Shown here piece after piece: positions 15,493-24,890 of a stretch of DNA of 64,000 nt; positions within the stretch are counted from its first letter, which is position 1, and each line of letters begins with the position of its first letter. The translations under genes were made by a program, and so were the position numbers. The notes below the pieces were generated by a model that was not told the origin of the DNA, made no database searches, and saw nothing but the letters and a program-made list of their open reading frames with translations. Location: contig NZ_CP010407.1 of assembly GCF_000830005.1 (NCBI RefSeq), positions 8,196,001-8,260,000 of the forward strand. Direction: 5' to 3'. This DNA comes from Streptomyces vietnamensis. GTDB taxonomy: Bacteria; Actinomycetota; Actinomycetes; Streptomycetales; Streptomycetaceae.

Positions 15493-16995
15493 ATGACGGA
15501 AGGCACCATGCTCCCACCACAGGCAACACCCGCCCGCGTCACCGCCGTGCTGCGGATTCTCGTGCTGTCCACGTTCGTCGTCCTCCTCAACGAGACGATC
15601 ATGGTCAATGCCATCCCGCGGCTCATGCGCGAGTTCGAGGTCACCGCGGCAGCCGCGGGGTGGCTGTCCACGGCCTTCATGCTGACCATGGCCGTCGTCA
15701 TCCCGGTGACGGGGTGGTTCCTCCAGCGCGTGACGACCCGGACCGCCTTCGGCCTGGCCATGGCGCTGTTCCTCGCCGGCACGGCCCTGGCCGCCGCCGC
15801 GCCCGCCTTCCCCGTGCTGCTGGCCGCCCGCGTCATCCAGGCCAGTGGCACCGCCGTCATGATGCCGCTGCTCATGACGACGCTGATGACCCTCGTGCCC
15901 CCGAACGACCGCGGCCGCGTCATGGGCAACATCACCCTCGTCATCTCCGTCGCACCCGCCCTCGGCCCTGCGGCCTCCGGTGTGCTGCTGCAACTGGGCA
16001 CATGGCGCCTGCTGTTCCTGGCCGTGCTGCCCATCGCCGGAGCCATGGCCATATTCGGCCGGCGCAAACTGGTCAACATCGGCGAGCCGCAGGCCGGCCC
16101 GATCGACTGGTTGTCCGTCCCCCTGGCGGCAGCGGGCTTCGGTGCCCTCGTCTACGGCCTGAGCGGGCTCGGTGCCGAGGGCTCGGCCCAGGCCCCCGTA
16201 CCCCCGGCGGCCACGACCCTGGCCGGCGCCGTGCTGGTGGGCCTGTTCGTATGGCGGCAGCTGGCACTGCAGCGCAGCTCCACACCGCTCCTCGACCTGC
16301 GCGCCCTGACGTTCCGTCACTTCTCCGTGGCGCTCGGCCTGATGTGCCTCTCCTTCATGGCCCTCATGGGCGCCTTCATCCTGCTGCCGATCTACCTGCA
16401 GGAGGTGTGCGGCCTGACCTCACTGCAGACCGGGCTGCTCCTCATCCCCGGCGGCCTGACCATGGGCCTGCTCGGACCACAGGTCGGCAAGCTCTACGAC
16501 CGACTCGGTGCACCACGCCTCGTCGTACCCGGAGCCGCACTCACAGCGCTCTGCCTCGCCCTGTTCGCCTTCACGGGCGAACAGACCTCGCCGTGGCTCG
16601 TACTCGCACTCCACGTGGCCCTGAGCGCGGGCATGGCGTTCGTCTTCACCCCCGTCTTCACCTCCGGCCTGTCCGTACTGCCGCCGCACCTCTACCCCCA
16701 CGGCTCCGCCATCCTGGGCTCGCTCCAGCAGGTCGCGGCCGCCGCGGGCACCGCCCTGGTCATCAGCGTCATGTCGGGACACGCCGCCACGGCGGCAGCC
16801 GGCGGCGCCGACACCACCGGAGCCCTGGCCACGGGCATCCGGTGGGGATTCGGCACCGGTGCCGTGCTCGGCGCCCTGGCGGTGCTGGTCGCGCTGCTGG
16901 TGCGCACCCCGCCCACTCCGCAACAGCCTGCTGAGCCGGAGACCCAGGACGAAGACGGCACCGCGACGAACAACACCGCCCACACGCCCACCTGA
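15493..16995 (+). CDS. DHA2-family MFS drug exporter (EmrB/QacA, LmrB-like)
   Basis: 500 residues with about 14 hydrophobic segments, the DHA2 topology. Typical motifs are visible: LNETIMVNAIPRLMREF in helix 1, motif D-like region WLSTAFMLTMAVVIPVTGW, ARVIQASGTAVMMPLL and NDRGRVMGN. The LNETI variant of the first motif is characteristic of LmrB-type lincomycin-resistance exporters. Likely a proton-driven drug or metabolite exporter in the cytoplasmic membrane. The tail is polar and disordered. GGAGG lies 7 bases before the ATG. No TetR or MarR regulator is adjacent. A strong hairpin follows at 17036. Confidence 0.88.
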   Translation: MTEGTMLPPQATPARVTAVLRILVLSTFVVLLNETIMVNAIPRLMREFEVTAAAAGWLSTAFMLTMAVVIPVTGWFLQRVTTRTAFGLAMALFLAGTALAAAAPAFPVLLAARVIQASGTAVMMPLLMTTLMTLVPPNDRGRVMGNITLVISVAPALGPAASGVLLQLGTWRLLFLAVLPIAGAMAIFGRRKLVNIGEPQAGPIDWLSVPLAAAGFGALVYGLSGLGAEGSAQAPVPPAATTLAGAVLVGLFVWRQLALQRSSTPLLDLRALTFRHFSVALGLMCLSFMALMGAFILLPIYLQEVCGLTSLQTGLLLIPGGLTMGLLGPQVGKLYDRLGAPRLVVPGAALTALCLALFAFTGEQTSPWLVLALHVALSAGMAFVFTPVFTSGLSVLPPHLYPHGSAILGSLQQVAAAAGTALVISVMSGHAATAAAGGADTTGALATGIRWGFGTGAVLGALAVLVALLVRTPPTPQQPAEPETQDEDGTATNNTAHTPT

Positions 16996-17035
16996 CGCCC
17001 TGGACGACCGTCCCGACCATCTGACGTCAGCGACC

Positions 17036-17072
17036 GGCCGGAGGCCGCCCACTCGGTGGGCGGCCTCCGGCC
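17036..17072. terminator. Strong bidirectional terminator
   Basis: A perfect 17-base stem (GGCCGGAGGCCGCCCAC and its complement) with a TCG loop lies between the convergent exporter (ends 16995) and esterase (ends 17142) genes. It should stop transcription from both sides. Confidence 0.9.
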
Positions 17073-17141
17073 CTGGCGGCGCGGAGCAGCGCCGCGGGCG
17101 GCGAGCACCACGGGCGCGGGGCGTTCGCAGGGGGCTGCCTT

Positions 17142-18089
17142 TCAACCGATCAGGTGCTTGAGGGCGGCGTTCGTCCAGGTCGTCGCGGAGCCGGCGGCCG
17201 GGCTGAGGCGGCCCATGCCGTAGAAGCCGTGGACGAGCCCTTCGAACTGCCGGTGCTCGACCCGTACTCCGGCGTCGCGGAGGGCTTCGGCGTACCGGTC
17301 CCCCTCGTCGCGCAGCGGGTCGAACTCCGCGGTGACGACCACGGCCGGCGCGAGACCCGCCAGGCTCTCGGCGCGAAGGGGCGCGACACGCGGGTCGGCG
17401 TGGAGGCGAGCGGCGTCGGGGGACGAACGGGGGACGCCGAGGTACTGCTCGAAGAACCAGTGCACCTCCTCGGTGGTGAGGAAGTACCCCTCTCCGTTCT
17501 CCGCCCGCGACGGGTACAAGCCCGAGATGTCGGTGCTGGGGTAGACGAGGAGCTGGGCGGCCAGGGGCAGCCCGTCGGCGCGGGCCTGCCGGGCGCAGAC
17601 CGTGGAGAGGGTCGCTCCGGCGCTGTCGCCGCCGATCACCAGCCGGGAGGCGTCGCCGCCGAAGTCGTCCACGTGCTCCGCCACCCAGGTCAGGGCCGCG
17701 TACGCGTCGTCGACCGCGGCGGGGAAGCGGTGCTCGGGGGCGAGCCGGTAGTCGACGCTCACCACCACGGCGTCCAGGTCGCGGCACAGGGTCCGGGCCT
17801 GTACGTCATGGGTGTCGAGGTCGCCGAGCACCCAGCCGCCGCCGTGCAGGTACACCACCGTCGGCAGGACGCCCGTCGCGGCGGGGCGGTACACGCGGGC
17901 GGGGAGGGAACCCGCCACCACCGTGGAGGTCACGGAGGCGACCTCGGGCACGGTGGCCGGATCGCCCGGGCCGACGGTCAGGGTACGGAGCCGGGCCCGG
18001 GCCTCGGCCACTCGGCTCGCGTCGGACACCGGGGCTTCGAGGCGGGGGAGGGTCTGCAGCAGGGCGGCGATGTGCGGGTCCAGGGGCAT
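17142..18089 (-). CDS. Hormone-sensitive-lipase-family esterase
   Basis: 315 residues of the alpha/beta-hydrolase HSL family. Oxyanion motif HGGGW at 82-86, nucleophile Ser156 in GGDSAGA, and the acid/base pair in EFDPLRDEG and HGFYGMG. Cytoplasmic carboxylesterase, substrate unknown. The ATG at 18089 has GGAG eight bases upstream; a GTG at 18098 overlaps the previous stop but is too close to that site. It is the last gene of a four-gene operon running from 22393, so it likely hydrolyses an ester in the same catabolic route. Confidence 0.85.
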   Translation of the reverse strand: MPLDPHIAALLQTLPRLEAPVSDASRVAEARARLRTLTVGPGDPATVPEVASVTSTVVAGSLPARVYRPAATGVLPTVVYLHGGGWVLGDLDTHDVQARTLCRDLDAVVVSVDYRLAPEHRFPAAVDDAYAALTWVAEHVDDFGGDASRLVIGGDSAGATLSTVCARQARADGLPLAAQLLVYPSTDISGLYPSRAENGEGYFLTTEEVHWFFEQYLGVPRSSPDAARLHADPRVAPLRAESLAGLAPAVVVTAEFDPLRDEGDRYAEALRDAGVRVEHRQFEGLVHGFYGMGRLSPAAGSATTWTNAALKHLIG

Positions 18090-18094
18090 GTCGT

Positions 18095-19759
18095 TCACTC
18101 CGTCCAGGTGGGGCGGCCACCGAGGTAGGTGGCGGTCACGGCGGCCTCGTCCGGGAGGAGTCCGGGCGGGACCGTGTACGGGTCGCGGGCGAGGACGGTG
18201 AGGTCGGCGCGCATTCCGGGGCGCAGCGTGCCGATCTCGCCGTCGAGGTGGAGCTGCCAGGCCGGGTTCGTGGTGACCGCGCGCAGCGCCTCGTCGAGGG
18301 TGAGGACCTCCGTCGTGCCGTGGACGCGGCCGCTCGCGGGGGTGCGGCGGGTGAGGGCGGTGGCGACGGAGGAGAGGGGGTCGGTGGGCGAGCAGACGCC
18401 GTCGTTGTGGAGGGAGACGCGGTGACCGGCGTCCCAGGCCGAGCGCACGGCCATCCAGCGGTCGGTGATCTCCGCGCCGAACAGGTCGTCCGCGAGGACG
18501 TCACCCCACCAGCGGATGTGGTCCATGAAGAGGCTGACGGTGGCCCCCAGTTCGGCCGCCCTGCGGTACTGGTCGGGGGTGACGGCGCCGCAGTGCTCCA
18601 TGCGCGGGCGCATCGCCCGCAACCGGCCCGGATCGTCCGCCCCGGCCTTCGCGTAGGCGTCGAGGACCGCCTCGAAGGTGACGTCGCCGTGGACGTGGCA
18701 GGCCATCGGGTAGCCCTGCGCGGTGAACGCGACGACCAGTTCGGCCAGTTGCTCCGGTGTGTGGTTCATCGGCGCGTGCGCGCAGCGGATCGCCTCCATG
18801 GCCCGGGTGGCCGCGCTGTCCAGGAACGGGAAACTGGTCGCGATCGTGCCCTGGAACGCCGTGCCCTCGGCCCACAGTTTGATGCCGGAGACGCCGAAGA
18901 GCTCCTCGGCCGGGGCGTGCCCGGGGAAGGGGACACGGCGGTCGGGGTCCGCGGCCAGTTCCGGGGTGCCGATGAGGTACGAACGGACCCGCAGGGCCGC
19001 GTCGGGGCGCGCCGCGGCGGCCCGCAGCGCCGGGACGAAGCTCGGCTCGGTCGACATGTCGGCGGCCGTGGTGATCCCGACCCGGGCGTGCTCGGCGTAC
19101 GCCCAGTCCAGTGAGGCGGCCAGTCTCTCCGGCCTCACCCGGTCGCCGGCCACCACCCAAAGCAGCGCCTCGACGGCCCCGCCCTCGTGGGCCTCCCCGG
19201 TGGGTTCGCCGTCGGCGTCCCGCAGGAAGCGGGCGCCGGCCGGATCGGGGGTGTCCCGGGTGATGCCGGCGGCACGCAGGGCGGCGGTGTTGGCCCAGGC
19301 GGCGTGGCCGCTGTTCGAGACGACCACGAGCGGAGCGCCGGGACAGAGCGCGTCCAGTGCCTGCCTCGTCGGAATCGGCAGATCGCGCTGGAGCAGCGGA
19401 TCGATCCCGTACGCACAGACCGGCTCGCCCGGCGCGGCGGCCACCGCGGCCCGGATGCGGGCGTCGACGCCCGCGCCGGTCGGCACCGTGAACGGGCGGA
19501 CGTCGACGGCGGGCGGGGCGACGGCGAGAGCCATCATCGTGGGGTGCCCGTGGGCCTCGACGAAACCGGGCAGCAGCGCCCGGCCGCCCAGGTCGACGAC
19601 CTCGGTGCGGGGGCCGCGCAGCGCAAGCACCTCGTCCCGGCCGCCGACGGCGCCGATCGTTCCCGCGTGGACGGCGAGGGCCTCGGCACGGGGGCGTGCG
19701 GGGTCCATGGTGAGGACCGGGCCGCCGGTGAAGATCAGGTCGGGGGCGGTGCCGGACAC
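18095..19759 (-). CDS. YtcJ-like metal-dependent amidohydrolase
   Basis: 554 residues in the amidohydrolase superfamily. The metal-binding HGH is at 70-72 (PGFVEAHGHPTM), with further ligands expected in CHVHGDV, MEHCGA and the SLHNDGV region. The C-terminal LRPGMRADLTVLARDP closes the composite beta-sandwich typical of the family. YtcJ-type proteins hydrolyse N-substituted formamides and related amides. I chose the GTG at 19759 because AGGAGG lies seven bases upstream. A GTG at 19783 is in frame. It starts just after the M20 gene and overlaps the esterase region by the GTGA at 18095-18098. Confidence 0.85.
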   Translation of the reverse strand: MSGTAPDLIFTGGPVLTMDPARPRAEALAVHAGTIGAVGGRDEVLALRGPRTEVVDLGGRALLPGFVEAHGHPTMMALAVAPPAVDVRPFTVPTGAGVDARIRAAVAAAPGEPVCAYGIDPLLQRDLPIPTRQALDALCPGAPLVVVSNSGHAAWANTAALRAAGITRDTPDPAGARFLRDADGEPTGEAHEGGAVEALLWVVAGDRVRPERLAASLDWAYAEHARVGITTAADMSTEPSFVPALRAAAARPDAALRVRSYLIGTPELAADPDRRVPFPGHAPAEELFGVSGIKLWAEGTAFQGTIATSFPFLDSAATRAMEAIRCAHAPMNHTPEQLAELVVAFTAQGYPMACHVHGDVTFEAVLDAYAKAGADDPGRLRAMRPRMEHCGAVTPDQYRRAAELGATVSLFMDHIRWWGDVLADDLFGAEITDRWMAVRSAWDAGHRVSLHNDGVCSPTDPLSSVATALTRRTPASGRVHGTTEVLTLDEALRAVTTNPAWQLHLDGEIGTLRPGMRADLTVLARDPYTVPPGLLPDEAAVTATYLGGRPTWTE

Positions 19760-19775
19760 CGTCGGCCTCCTCGTG

Positions 19776-21059
19776 TCACGCACGACCGGCCTCCTCGCAC
19801 AGCCAGTGGGCGGCGGCCGCGAGCAGCGTCGTCACACCGATCTCGATCGTGGGCTCCGGCACGGGAGCGAAGTGCGGGGAGTGGTTGGAGGGGACGGTGT
19901 CGGGCAGACCGTCCTCGAGGAGGGAGGCGGGATCGACGTCCCGGTAGAGGGCGGGATCGGCGCCACCGAAGTACCAGAAGACCGAGGGGACGCCGAGGGC
20001 GGTGCCGAAGGCCCCGAAGTCCTCGCTGCCGGTGAGGGGCTGGGGGAGCGTGAAGACCCGGCCGTCTCCGAGCGCGGCGGTGAGCGCGCCCTGGACGACG
20101 CCGGTGACCTCGGGATCGTTGACGGTGACCGGGAAGGAGTTGAGCCCGGTGATCTCCGGCTCCTTCGGCGCACCCGAGGCCATCGCCTCGGCGCGCACGA
20201 TCCGCTCGACCGCCTCCAGGACCCGGGCCCGTACCGCCGGAGTCGTACTGCGGATGTTGATCCGCAGCTCGGCGGTGTCGGGAATGATGTTCTCCTTCGT
20301 GCCGGCGTGGATCGAACCGACGGTCACCACGGCGGTCTGCGTCGCCCCCACCTCGCGGGAGACGACGGTCTGCAGCCGCATGACGACCGCCGCCGCCATC
20401 ACGATCGGGTCGATCGTCGCCTCCGGCGTGGACCCGTGCCCGCCGCGCCCGAAGAGCCGGACCCGCAGACTGTCGGAGGCGGCCATCACCGGCCCGGGAC
20501 GGGTGCCGACGAAGCCGACGGGCGCGGACGCCACATGCTGCCCCAGGCAGACGTCGGCACGGGGGAACCGCTCCAGGAAGCCGTCCTCGATCACGGCCGG
20601 CGCGCCGCCGACCTCCTCGGCCGGCTGGAACACGGCGACGACCGTGCCGCGCCACCCCTCACGCCGGGCGGCGAGCTGGGCGGTGGCACCGAGCAGACAG
20701 GTGACGTGCATGTCGTGCCCGCACGCGTGCATGACCGGGACCTCGTCGCCGTCCGGGCCGACGCCGGTGGCGGTGGAGGCGTACGGCAGTCCCGTCTCCT
20801 CCCGTACGGGCAGCGCGTCCATGTCGGCGCGCAGCAGGACCACCGGGCCTTCGCCGTTGGCGAGGACGCCCACCACCCCCGTACCGCCGACGCCCTCGGT
20901 GACCTGCCAGCCCTGCTCCCGCAGCAGCGCGGCGACGACGCCGGCCGTGCGGAACTCCTGGAAGGACAGTTCCGGGTGGGCGTGCAGGTCCTGATAGAGG
21001 GCGTGGAGGCCGGGCAGTCGGTCGGCGAGGCCGGAGAGCAGCGGGGCGAGAGCGTTCAC
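19776..21059 (-). CDS. M20D-family amidohydrolase/peptidase (hippurate-hydrolase-like)
   Basis: 427 residues of the M20D family, which cleave N-acyl amino acids or aminoacyl conjugates with two metal ions. Metal-site residues are visible: Asp79 in RADMDALP, HACGHDMH at 111-118 (with the typical metal-binding Cys113), Glu148/Glu149 in PAEEVGG, and a distal His in SNHSPHF. The lid domain RLFGRGGHGSTPE follows. The GTG at 21059 overlaps the transporter stop by four bases and has GAGGAA upstream. The pairing with an ACS-type transporter suggests uptake and cleavage of an amide-linked compound. Confidence 0.88.
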   Translation of the reverse strand: MNALAPLLSGLADRLPGLHALYQDLHAHPELSFQEFRTAGVVAALLREQGWQVTEGVGGTGVVGVLANGEGPVVLLRADMDALPVREETGLPYASTATGVGPDGDEVPVMHACGHDMHVTCLLGATAQLAARREGWRGTVVAVFQPAEEVGGAPAVIEDGFLERFPRADVCLGQHVASAPVGFVGTRPGPVMAASDSLRVRLFGRGGHGSTPEATIDPIVMAAAVVMRLQTVVSREVGATQTAVVTVGSIHAGTKENIIPDTAELRINIRSTTPAVRARVLEAVERIVRAEAMASGAPKEPEITGLNSFPVTVNDPEVTGVVQGALTAALGDGRVFTLPQPLTGSEDFGAFGTALGVPSVFWYFGGADPALYRDVDPASLLEDGLPDTVPSNHSPHFAPVPEPTIEIGVTTLLAAAAHWLCEEAGRA

Positions 21060-22393
21060 GAGAGTTCCTCGGTCGAGGTGGAGGTGGAGGCGGATCGGTC
21101 GGACGCCTCGCCGAGCGAGCCGGCCACGGCCCGGAACGAGTCGGCGTCCTGAGGGGTGAGGAGGGCCATCAGCACGGCGACGGCCGCGCCGAGTACGAGG
21201 AAGGCGAAGGCGGCCCGGAAGGAGATCGCGTCGGCGAGGAAGCCCATGACGGGTGGAGCGACCATGCCAGCGACCTGACCGCCGAAGACGATCACGGCAC
21301 TGCCGACGCCGACGTGCCCGGGCGCGAGACCGCGCAGCGGAACGGCGAAGAGCGGCATGTAGCCGAGCGATCCGCTGAAGACGGCGAGCGTTCCGAAGAC
21401 GGCGAAGCCGGTGAGCGAGTCCGAGAAGGCCATGAGGAGCAGGAAGAGCCCCGCCACCGTCATGCCGGGCACGATCACCTTGCGGTGGTGTCCGCCCAGG
21501 CGGTCCGCGATCCGGCCGCCCAGGATCGTGGCTGCGGCCGCCCCGAGCGCGGGGATCGCCATGAGGGCGCCGGCCGAGGAGAGGGGGACACCGCGCTCCT
21601 CCGTCAGATAGGACGGCATCCAGGTGGTGAGCCCCCAGACGATCACGTTGTAACCGAACATCATCAGCGCGAACCGCCACAGCACGCCGACGCGCAGGAT
21701 CTCGCGGAGACCGCGGAGACCGCGGACGCCGTGGGCGGCGGCGGGGGAGCCGTCCGCGGGGAAGCCCTCCGCGGGGGAGCCGTCCGCGGCGCGGGGCAAG
21801 GGAGCCGGCAGCCACAGCCGTACGGCCACGTAGACGGCGACTCCGAGCGCGGCGGTCGAGAAGAAGGCCGAACGCCAGCCGAAGACGGCGATCAGGGGTG
21901 CCACGGCGAGCGGGGTGACGACGGCGGCGATCGCGTTCGAGCTCATGATCAGCCCGTTGGCGCCCATCCGTTCCTCCGGCACGGTCCGCTCGACCAGCGC
22001 CTTCATCGAGGCGGGCGGGAAGACGCCTTCGGCCGCCCCGAAGGCGAACCGCATCACGAGCAGCGCGGCGAAGGACCATGCGAAACCGGTCAGCGCCGTG
22101 AACAGGGACCAGGCGAGCAGCGCCCAACAGATGACGCGGCGGGCGCCGAAGCGGTCGGCGAGCCACCCGCCGGGGATCTGGCACAGGGCGTACGAGAGGA
22201 AGAAGGCGGAGACGACGAGGCCCTGCTGCCCGCGACCGAGACCGAACTCCTCGCCGAAGGAGGGGAGTACGAGGTTGATCACGAGGCGGTCGGCGTAGTC
22301 GACCAGCCAGGCGACGAACAACAGGACGACGGTCGTCCTGACCGTACGGGAAGCAGGTCCCTTGAGGGCTGCCGGAGGGGGCGGAGCGGACAC
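21056..22393 (-). CDS. MFS transporter, anion:cation symporter (ACS) type
   Basis: 445 residues with 12 predicted membrane helices in two blocks separated by an extended Pro/Gly/Ala loop near residue 210. Motifs such as DYADRLVINLVLPSF in helix 1, GWLADRFGARR between helices 2 and 3, and FGAAEGVFPP are characteristic of the ACS family, importers of organic anions (glucarate, hexuronates, phthalate). It is the first gene of the operon and probably brings in the substrate of the two amidohydrolases. The GTG at 22393 has GAGGAGA upstream. It is divergent from the Lrp-type regulator. Confidence 0.87.
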   Translation of the reverse strand: MSAPPPPAALKGPASRTVRTTVVLLFVAWLVDYADRLVINLVLPSFGEEFGLGRGQQGLVVSAFFLSYALCQIPGGWLADRFGARRVICWALLAWSLFTALTGFAWSFAALLVMRFAFGAAEGVFPPASMKALVERTVPEERMGANGLIMSSNAIAAVVTPLAVAPLIAVFGWRSAFFSTAALGVAVYVAVRLWLPAPLPRAADGSPAEGFPADGSPAAAHGVRGLRGLREILRVGVLWRFALMMFGYNVIVWGLTTWMPSYLTEERGVPLSSAGALMAIPALGAAAATILGGRIADRLGGHHRKVIVPGMTVAGLFLLLMAFSDSLTGFAVFGTLAVFSGSLGYMPLFAVPLRGLAPGHVGVGSAVIVFGGQVAGMVAPPVMGFLADAISFRAAFAFLVLGAAVAVLMALLTPQDADSFRAVAGSLGEASDRSASTSTSTEELS

Positions 22394-22478
22394 GGCTCTC
22401 CTCTCACCACTGGCCGGAACTGGGCGCCGGCCGGGAAGTGCCCCTACGATCCGGTCTGTGCACGATGGAGCCGTGGAA

Positions 22479-23549
22479 ATGCCGGAAAGCATCCTGGAGC
22501 CGATGAACCCGCCGGATTCCCGCGCGCCCGACCCCGACGCCCGTTTCACGGAGCTGGACCTGGCGCTGGTCGAGGCGCTCCAGGCGGCACCCCGCGCGCC
22601 GTGGTCCCGGATCGGCCGGGCGCTCGGCATCGACGCGACCACCGCCGCCCGCCGCTGGGAACGCCTGCGCGCGAGCGGACTCGCCTGGATCACCGCCTAC
22701 GACGCGGCGAAGTCGACCACCGTCGCCTATGTCGACGTACGCTGCCGGCCCCGCTCCCTCGAAGCGGTCACCACGGCCCTGACCCGGCTGCCCTGGGTCT
22801 TCAGCGTCGACGAGACGGCAGGCGACTTCGATCTCTTCGTGTCCGTCGCGGCCGCCGACCTACCCGCCCTGGGCCGGTCGGTCAACCGCACCATCGGCGG
22901 CATGCGCGGGGTCCGTTCCACGCGCACACGCCTCGGCATCACGCTGTACGGCGAGGGCGGCGACTGGCGCATGCGGGCCATGGAACCCGCCGGCCGGGCG
23001 GAGCTCACCACCCCGCGCACCTCCCGCCGCGCCGTGTACAGCGCCCACATGCACGACCGGCCGTCCCCGGAGGACCGGGCCCTGATGACGCTGCTCGGCG
23101 GCAACGGCAGGCTCGGCTACACCGAGCTCGGAGCCGCGACGGGCATGAGCGAACACACCGCCCGCCGCAGGGTCCAACGGATGATCCGCGAAGGCGACAT
23201 CACCATCCGCTGCGACCTCGCCCACCCCCTGGCGGGCCTGTCGACGATGGTCCTCTACCGGGTGACGGTTCCGCACTCCCAGGTGGAAGCCACGGGCAAC
23301 GCGCTGGCGCGGATGGAGGAGGTCCGACTGTGCGTGTCCGTCAGCGGTCCGGACAACCTGCTCGTGATGGTCTGGCTCCACGGCCTCCACGCCATCGACC
23401 CCTTCGAAGCCGTCCTCGCGGAACGCTTTCCGCTCCTGGAGGTCAAGGACCGTACGATCGGCCTCCACTCACCCAAACGCATGGGCTGGCTCCTCGACGC
23501 CTCCGGCCGCGCGACCCGACGCGTCCCCCTCGCACTGCCGCAGCCCTGA
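22479..23549 (+). CDS. Lrp/AsnC-family regulator with two AsnC modules
   Basis: 356 residues. Two copies of the AsnC-type HTH are visible (ALQAAPRAPWSRIGRALGI near residue 30 and LLGGNGRLGYTELGAATGMS near residue 210), each followed by a ligand-binding RAM domain. Such tandem Lrp proteins occur in actinomycetes and probably mimic a dimer in one chain. It is divergent from the transporter-amidohydrolase operon with an 85-base gap, so it is the likely local regulator, responding to an amino acid or acylated amino acid. The start is uncertain: I use the ATG at 22479, which has GGAG at a good distance. An ATG at 22503 and a GTG at 22473 are alternatives. Confidence 0.82.
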   Translation: MPESILEPMNPPDSRAPDPDARFTELDLALVEALQAAPRAPWSRIGRALGIDATTAARRWERLRASGLAWITAYDAAKSTTVAYVDVRCRPRSLEAVTTALTRLPWVFSVDETAGDFDLFVSVAAADLPALGRSVNRTIGGMRGVRSTRTRLGITLYGEGGDWRMRAMEPAGRAELTTPRTSRRAVYSAHMHDRPSPEDRALMTLLGGNGRLGYTELGAATGMSEHTARRRVQRMIREGDITIRCDLAHPLAGLSTMVLYRVTVPHSQVEATGNALARMEEVRLCVSVSGPDNLLVMVWLHGLHAIDPFEAVLAERFPLLEVKDRTIGLHSPKRMGWLLDASGRATRRVPLALPQP

Positions 23550-23681
23550 CGTCCGGGTACGCATGGGTCGGTGTGGTGGCTCTCGGCGAGGGTACGGTGC
23601 GCGGGGTCGTGATCGACGGAGGGAACGTCGGAGGCGCCCAGCGCGCGGACGATGCCGCCCCGGCGCGCTGACGCGCCCCGC

Positions 23682-24251
23682 TCAGGACGAGTCGCGGGCT
23701 CCGCGGGGGATCGCCAGGTCCGTCAGGAGCGCCTCGCCGGGGCGGAGGTCTTTCCAGGTGCCGGACCAGGTCAGGACGGCGATCGCAGAGGTGGGGAACT
23801 TGGTCCGTACGCGGTCCAGGGCGTCACCGACCGACCTGGTCGCGAGCAGCAGGATCAGGTCCTCGAGGCCCGGGTTGTGCCCGACCAGGAGCAAGGTCGC
23901 GACCTCGTCGGGTACGTCGTGGAGGACATCGAGCAGTTCTAGGGCGTCCGCCCCGTACAGCCGCGGGTCGTGACGGGTCGGCACGGGGCCGGCCAGCTCC
24001 GCGGCGGCCAGCTCCCAGGTCCGGCGGGCGCGCCGGGCCGGGGAGCACAGGGCGAGGTCGGGCAGTACGCCGCTCTCCGCCAGGAAGCTCCCGGCGGCCG
24101 GGGCGTCGCGCAGCCCGCGCGGGCCGAGGGGGCGGTCCTGGTCGGCCACGCCTTCCGGCCAGGCGCTCTTGGCGTGCCGCAGGACGAACAGCCGGCGCGG
24201 GCGGTCGTCGGCGGGTCCGGCGCGTCCAGGGGTCTCGGTGGAGGGCTGCAC
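23682..24251 (-). CDS. SixA-like phosphohistidine phosphatase
   Basis: 189 residues of the histidine phosphatase (RHG) superfamily. The catalytic motif is LRHAKSAW with Arg25-His26; the second catalytic region is VGHNPGLEDL near residue 124. The short length matches SixA, which removes phosphate from histidine phosphotransfer domains, although many members act on other phosphates. Cytoplasmic. The GTG start at 24251 has only a weak purine stretch. It lies 42 bases downstream of the Rrf2 regulator gene on the same strand and may be cotranscribed with it. Confidence 0.85.
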   Translation of the reverse strand: MQPSTETPGRAGPADDRPRRLFVLRHAKSAWPEGVADQDRPLGPRGLRDAPAAGSFLAESGVLPDLALCSPARRARRTWELAAAELAGPVPTRHDPRLYGADALELLDVLHDVPDEVATLLLVGHNPGLEDLILLLATRSVGDALDRVRTKFPTSAIAVLTWSGTWKDLRPGEALLTDLAIPRGARDSS

Positions 24252-24293
24252 GTTCTTGAGCGTAAGGGGCGGGTCGCCGAACGGCCATGGCCG

Positions 24294-24755
24294 CTACGGG
24301 TACGTCCGCACGTCGTCGTTGTAGTCGCGGGCCCGGTCCCGTACGAGCTCGGGCAGCGTGCCCGTCGCCAGGTCCGCGAGGGTCGTGCCCTCCAGGACCT
24401 GGCGCAGACTCGTCCGCACGGCACGCCACACATCCGGCAGGGGAGCCGCCGCACCCTGGTACTCGAGACCCGTCAGCTTCAGGTCCCGCACGCTGACGAG
24501 CGGTCCGTCCATCGCGCGGATGACGTCGGCGAGGCTGATCTCCGCGGGCGGCCGGGTGAGGGAGTAGCCGCCGTCGGGGCCGCGCACGCTGCGCACCAGA
24601 CGCGCCTGCCGCAAGTCGCTCAGTACGACGAAGAGAAAGCGGCCGGGGATGTCCTGGCGTCCGGCGATGTCCTCGGCCTTGAGGGGCCGGTCCGGGGAGC
24701 AGGCCAACTCGGCCATGGCCCGGATGGCGTAGTCCGTTCGTGCTGAGATCCTCAC
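24294..24755 (-). CDS. Rrf2-family transcriptional regulator without Fe-S cysteines
   Basis: 153 residues. The winged HTH is at 1-75 (MRISARTDYAIRAMAELA, then IPGRFLFVVLSDLRQARLVRSVRGPDGGY). IscR/NsrR-type proteins have three cysteines near residues 90-105 that hold an Fe-S cluster. Here only one cysteine is present (near residue 19), so it belongs to the cluster-free Rrf2 group and probably senses a protein partner or small molecule. The GTG start at 24755 overlaps the promoter region shared with the divergent FAD/TPR fusion gene. The palindrome at 24870 is a candidate operator. Confidence 0.88.
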   Translation of the reverse strand: MRISARTDYAIRAMAELACSPDRPLKAEDIAGRQDIPGRFLFVVLSDLRQARLVRSVRGPDGGYSLTRPPAEISLADVIRAMDGPLVSVRDLKLTGLEYQGAAAPLPDVWRAVRTSLRQVLEGTTLADLATGTLPELVRDRARDYNDDVRTYP

Positions 24756-24869
24756 GGACTCAATGTCTCACGAGTGGCGGGAACCTGACCTGCGGCGGCG
24801 GTACTCACGGGCCGTCAACGGCACTCCGGCGCGTTGTCGTTGTCCGGAAGCGGCATTGCCACTCCACTT

Positions 24870-24890
24870 TGTTCATCGACATAGTGAACA
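24870..24890. promoter_or_regulatory. Palindrome TGTTCA-N9-TGAACA in Rrf2/FAD divergent region
   Basis: Perfect six-base arms separated by nine bases, in the 172-base gap between the Rrf2 gene and the FAD/TPR gene and about 40 bases upstream of the latter start. Best operator candidate for the Rrf2 protein. Confidence 0.5.

Noticed and set aside
23639..23670. Inverted repeat CAGCGCGC ... GCGCGCTG as a terminator
   Set aside because: Arms are short and the loop is 16 bases of GC-rich sequence; such repeats are frequent by chance at this base composition.
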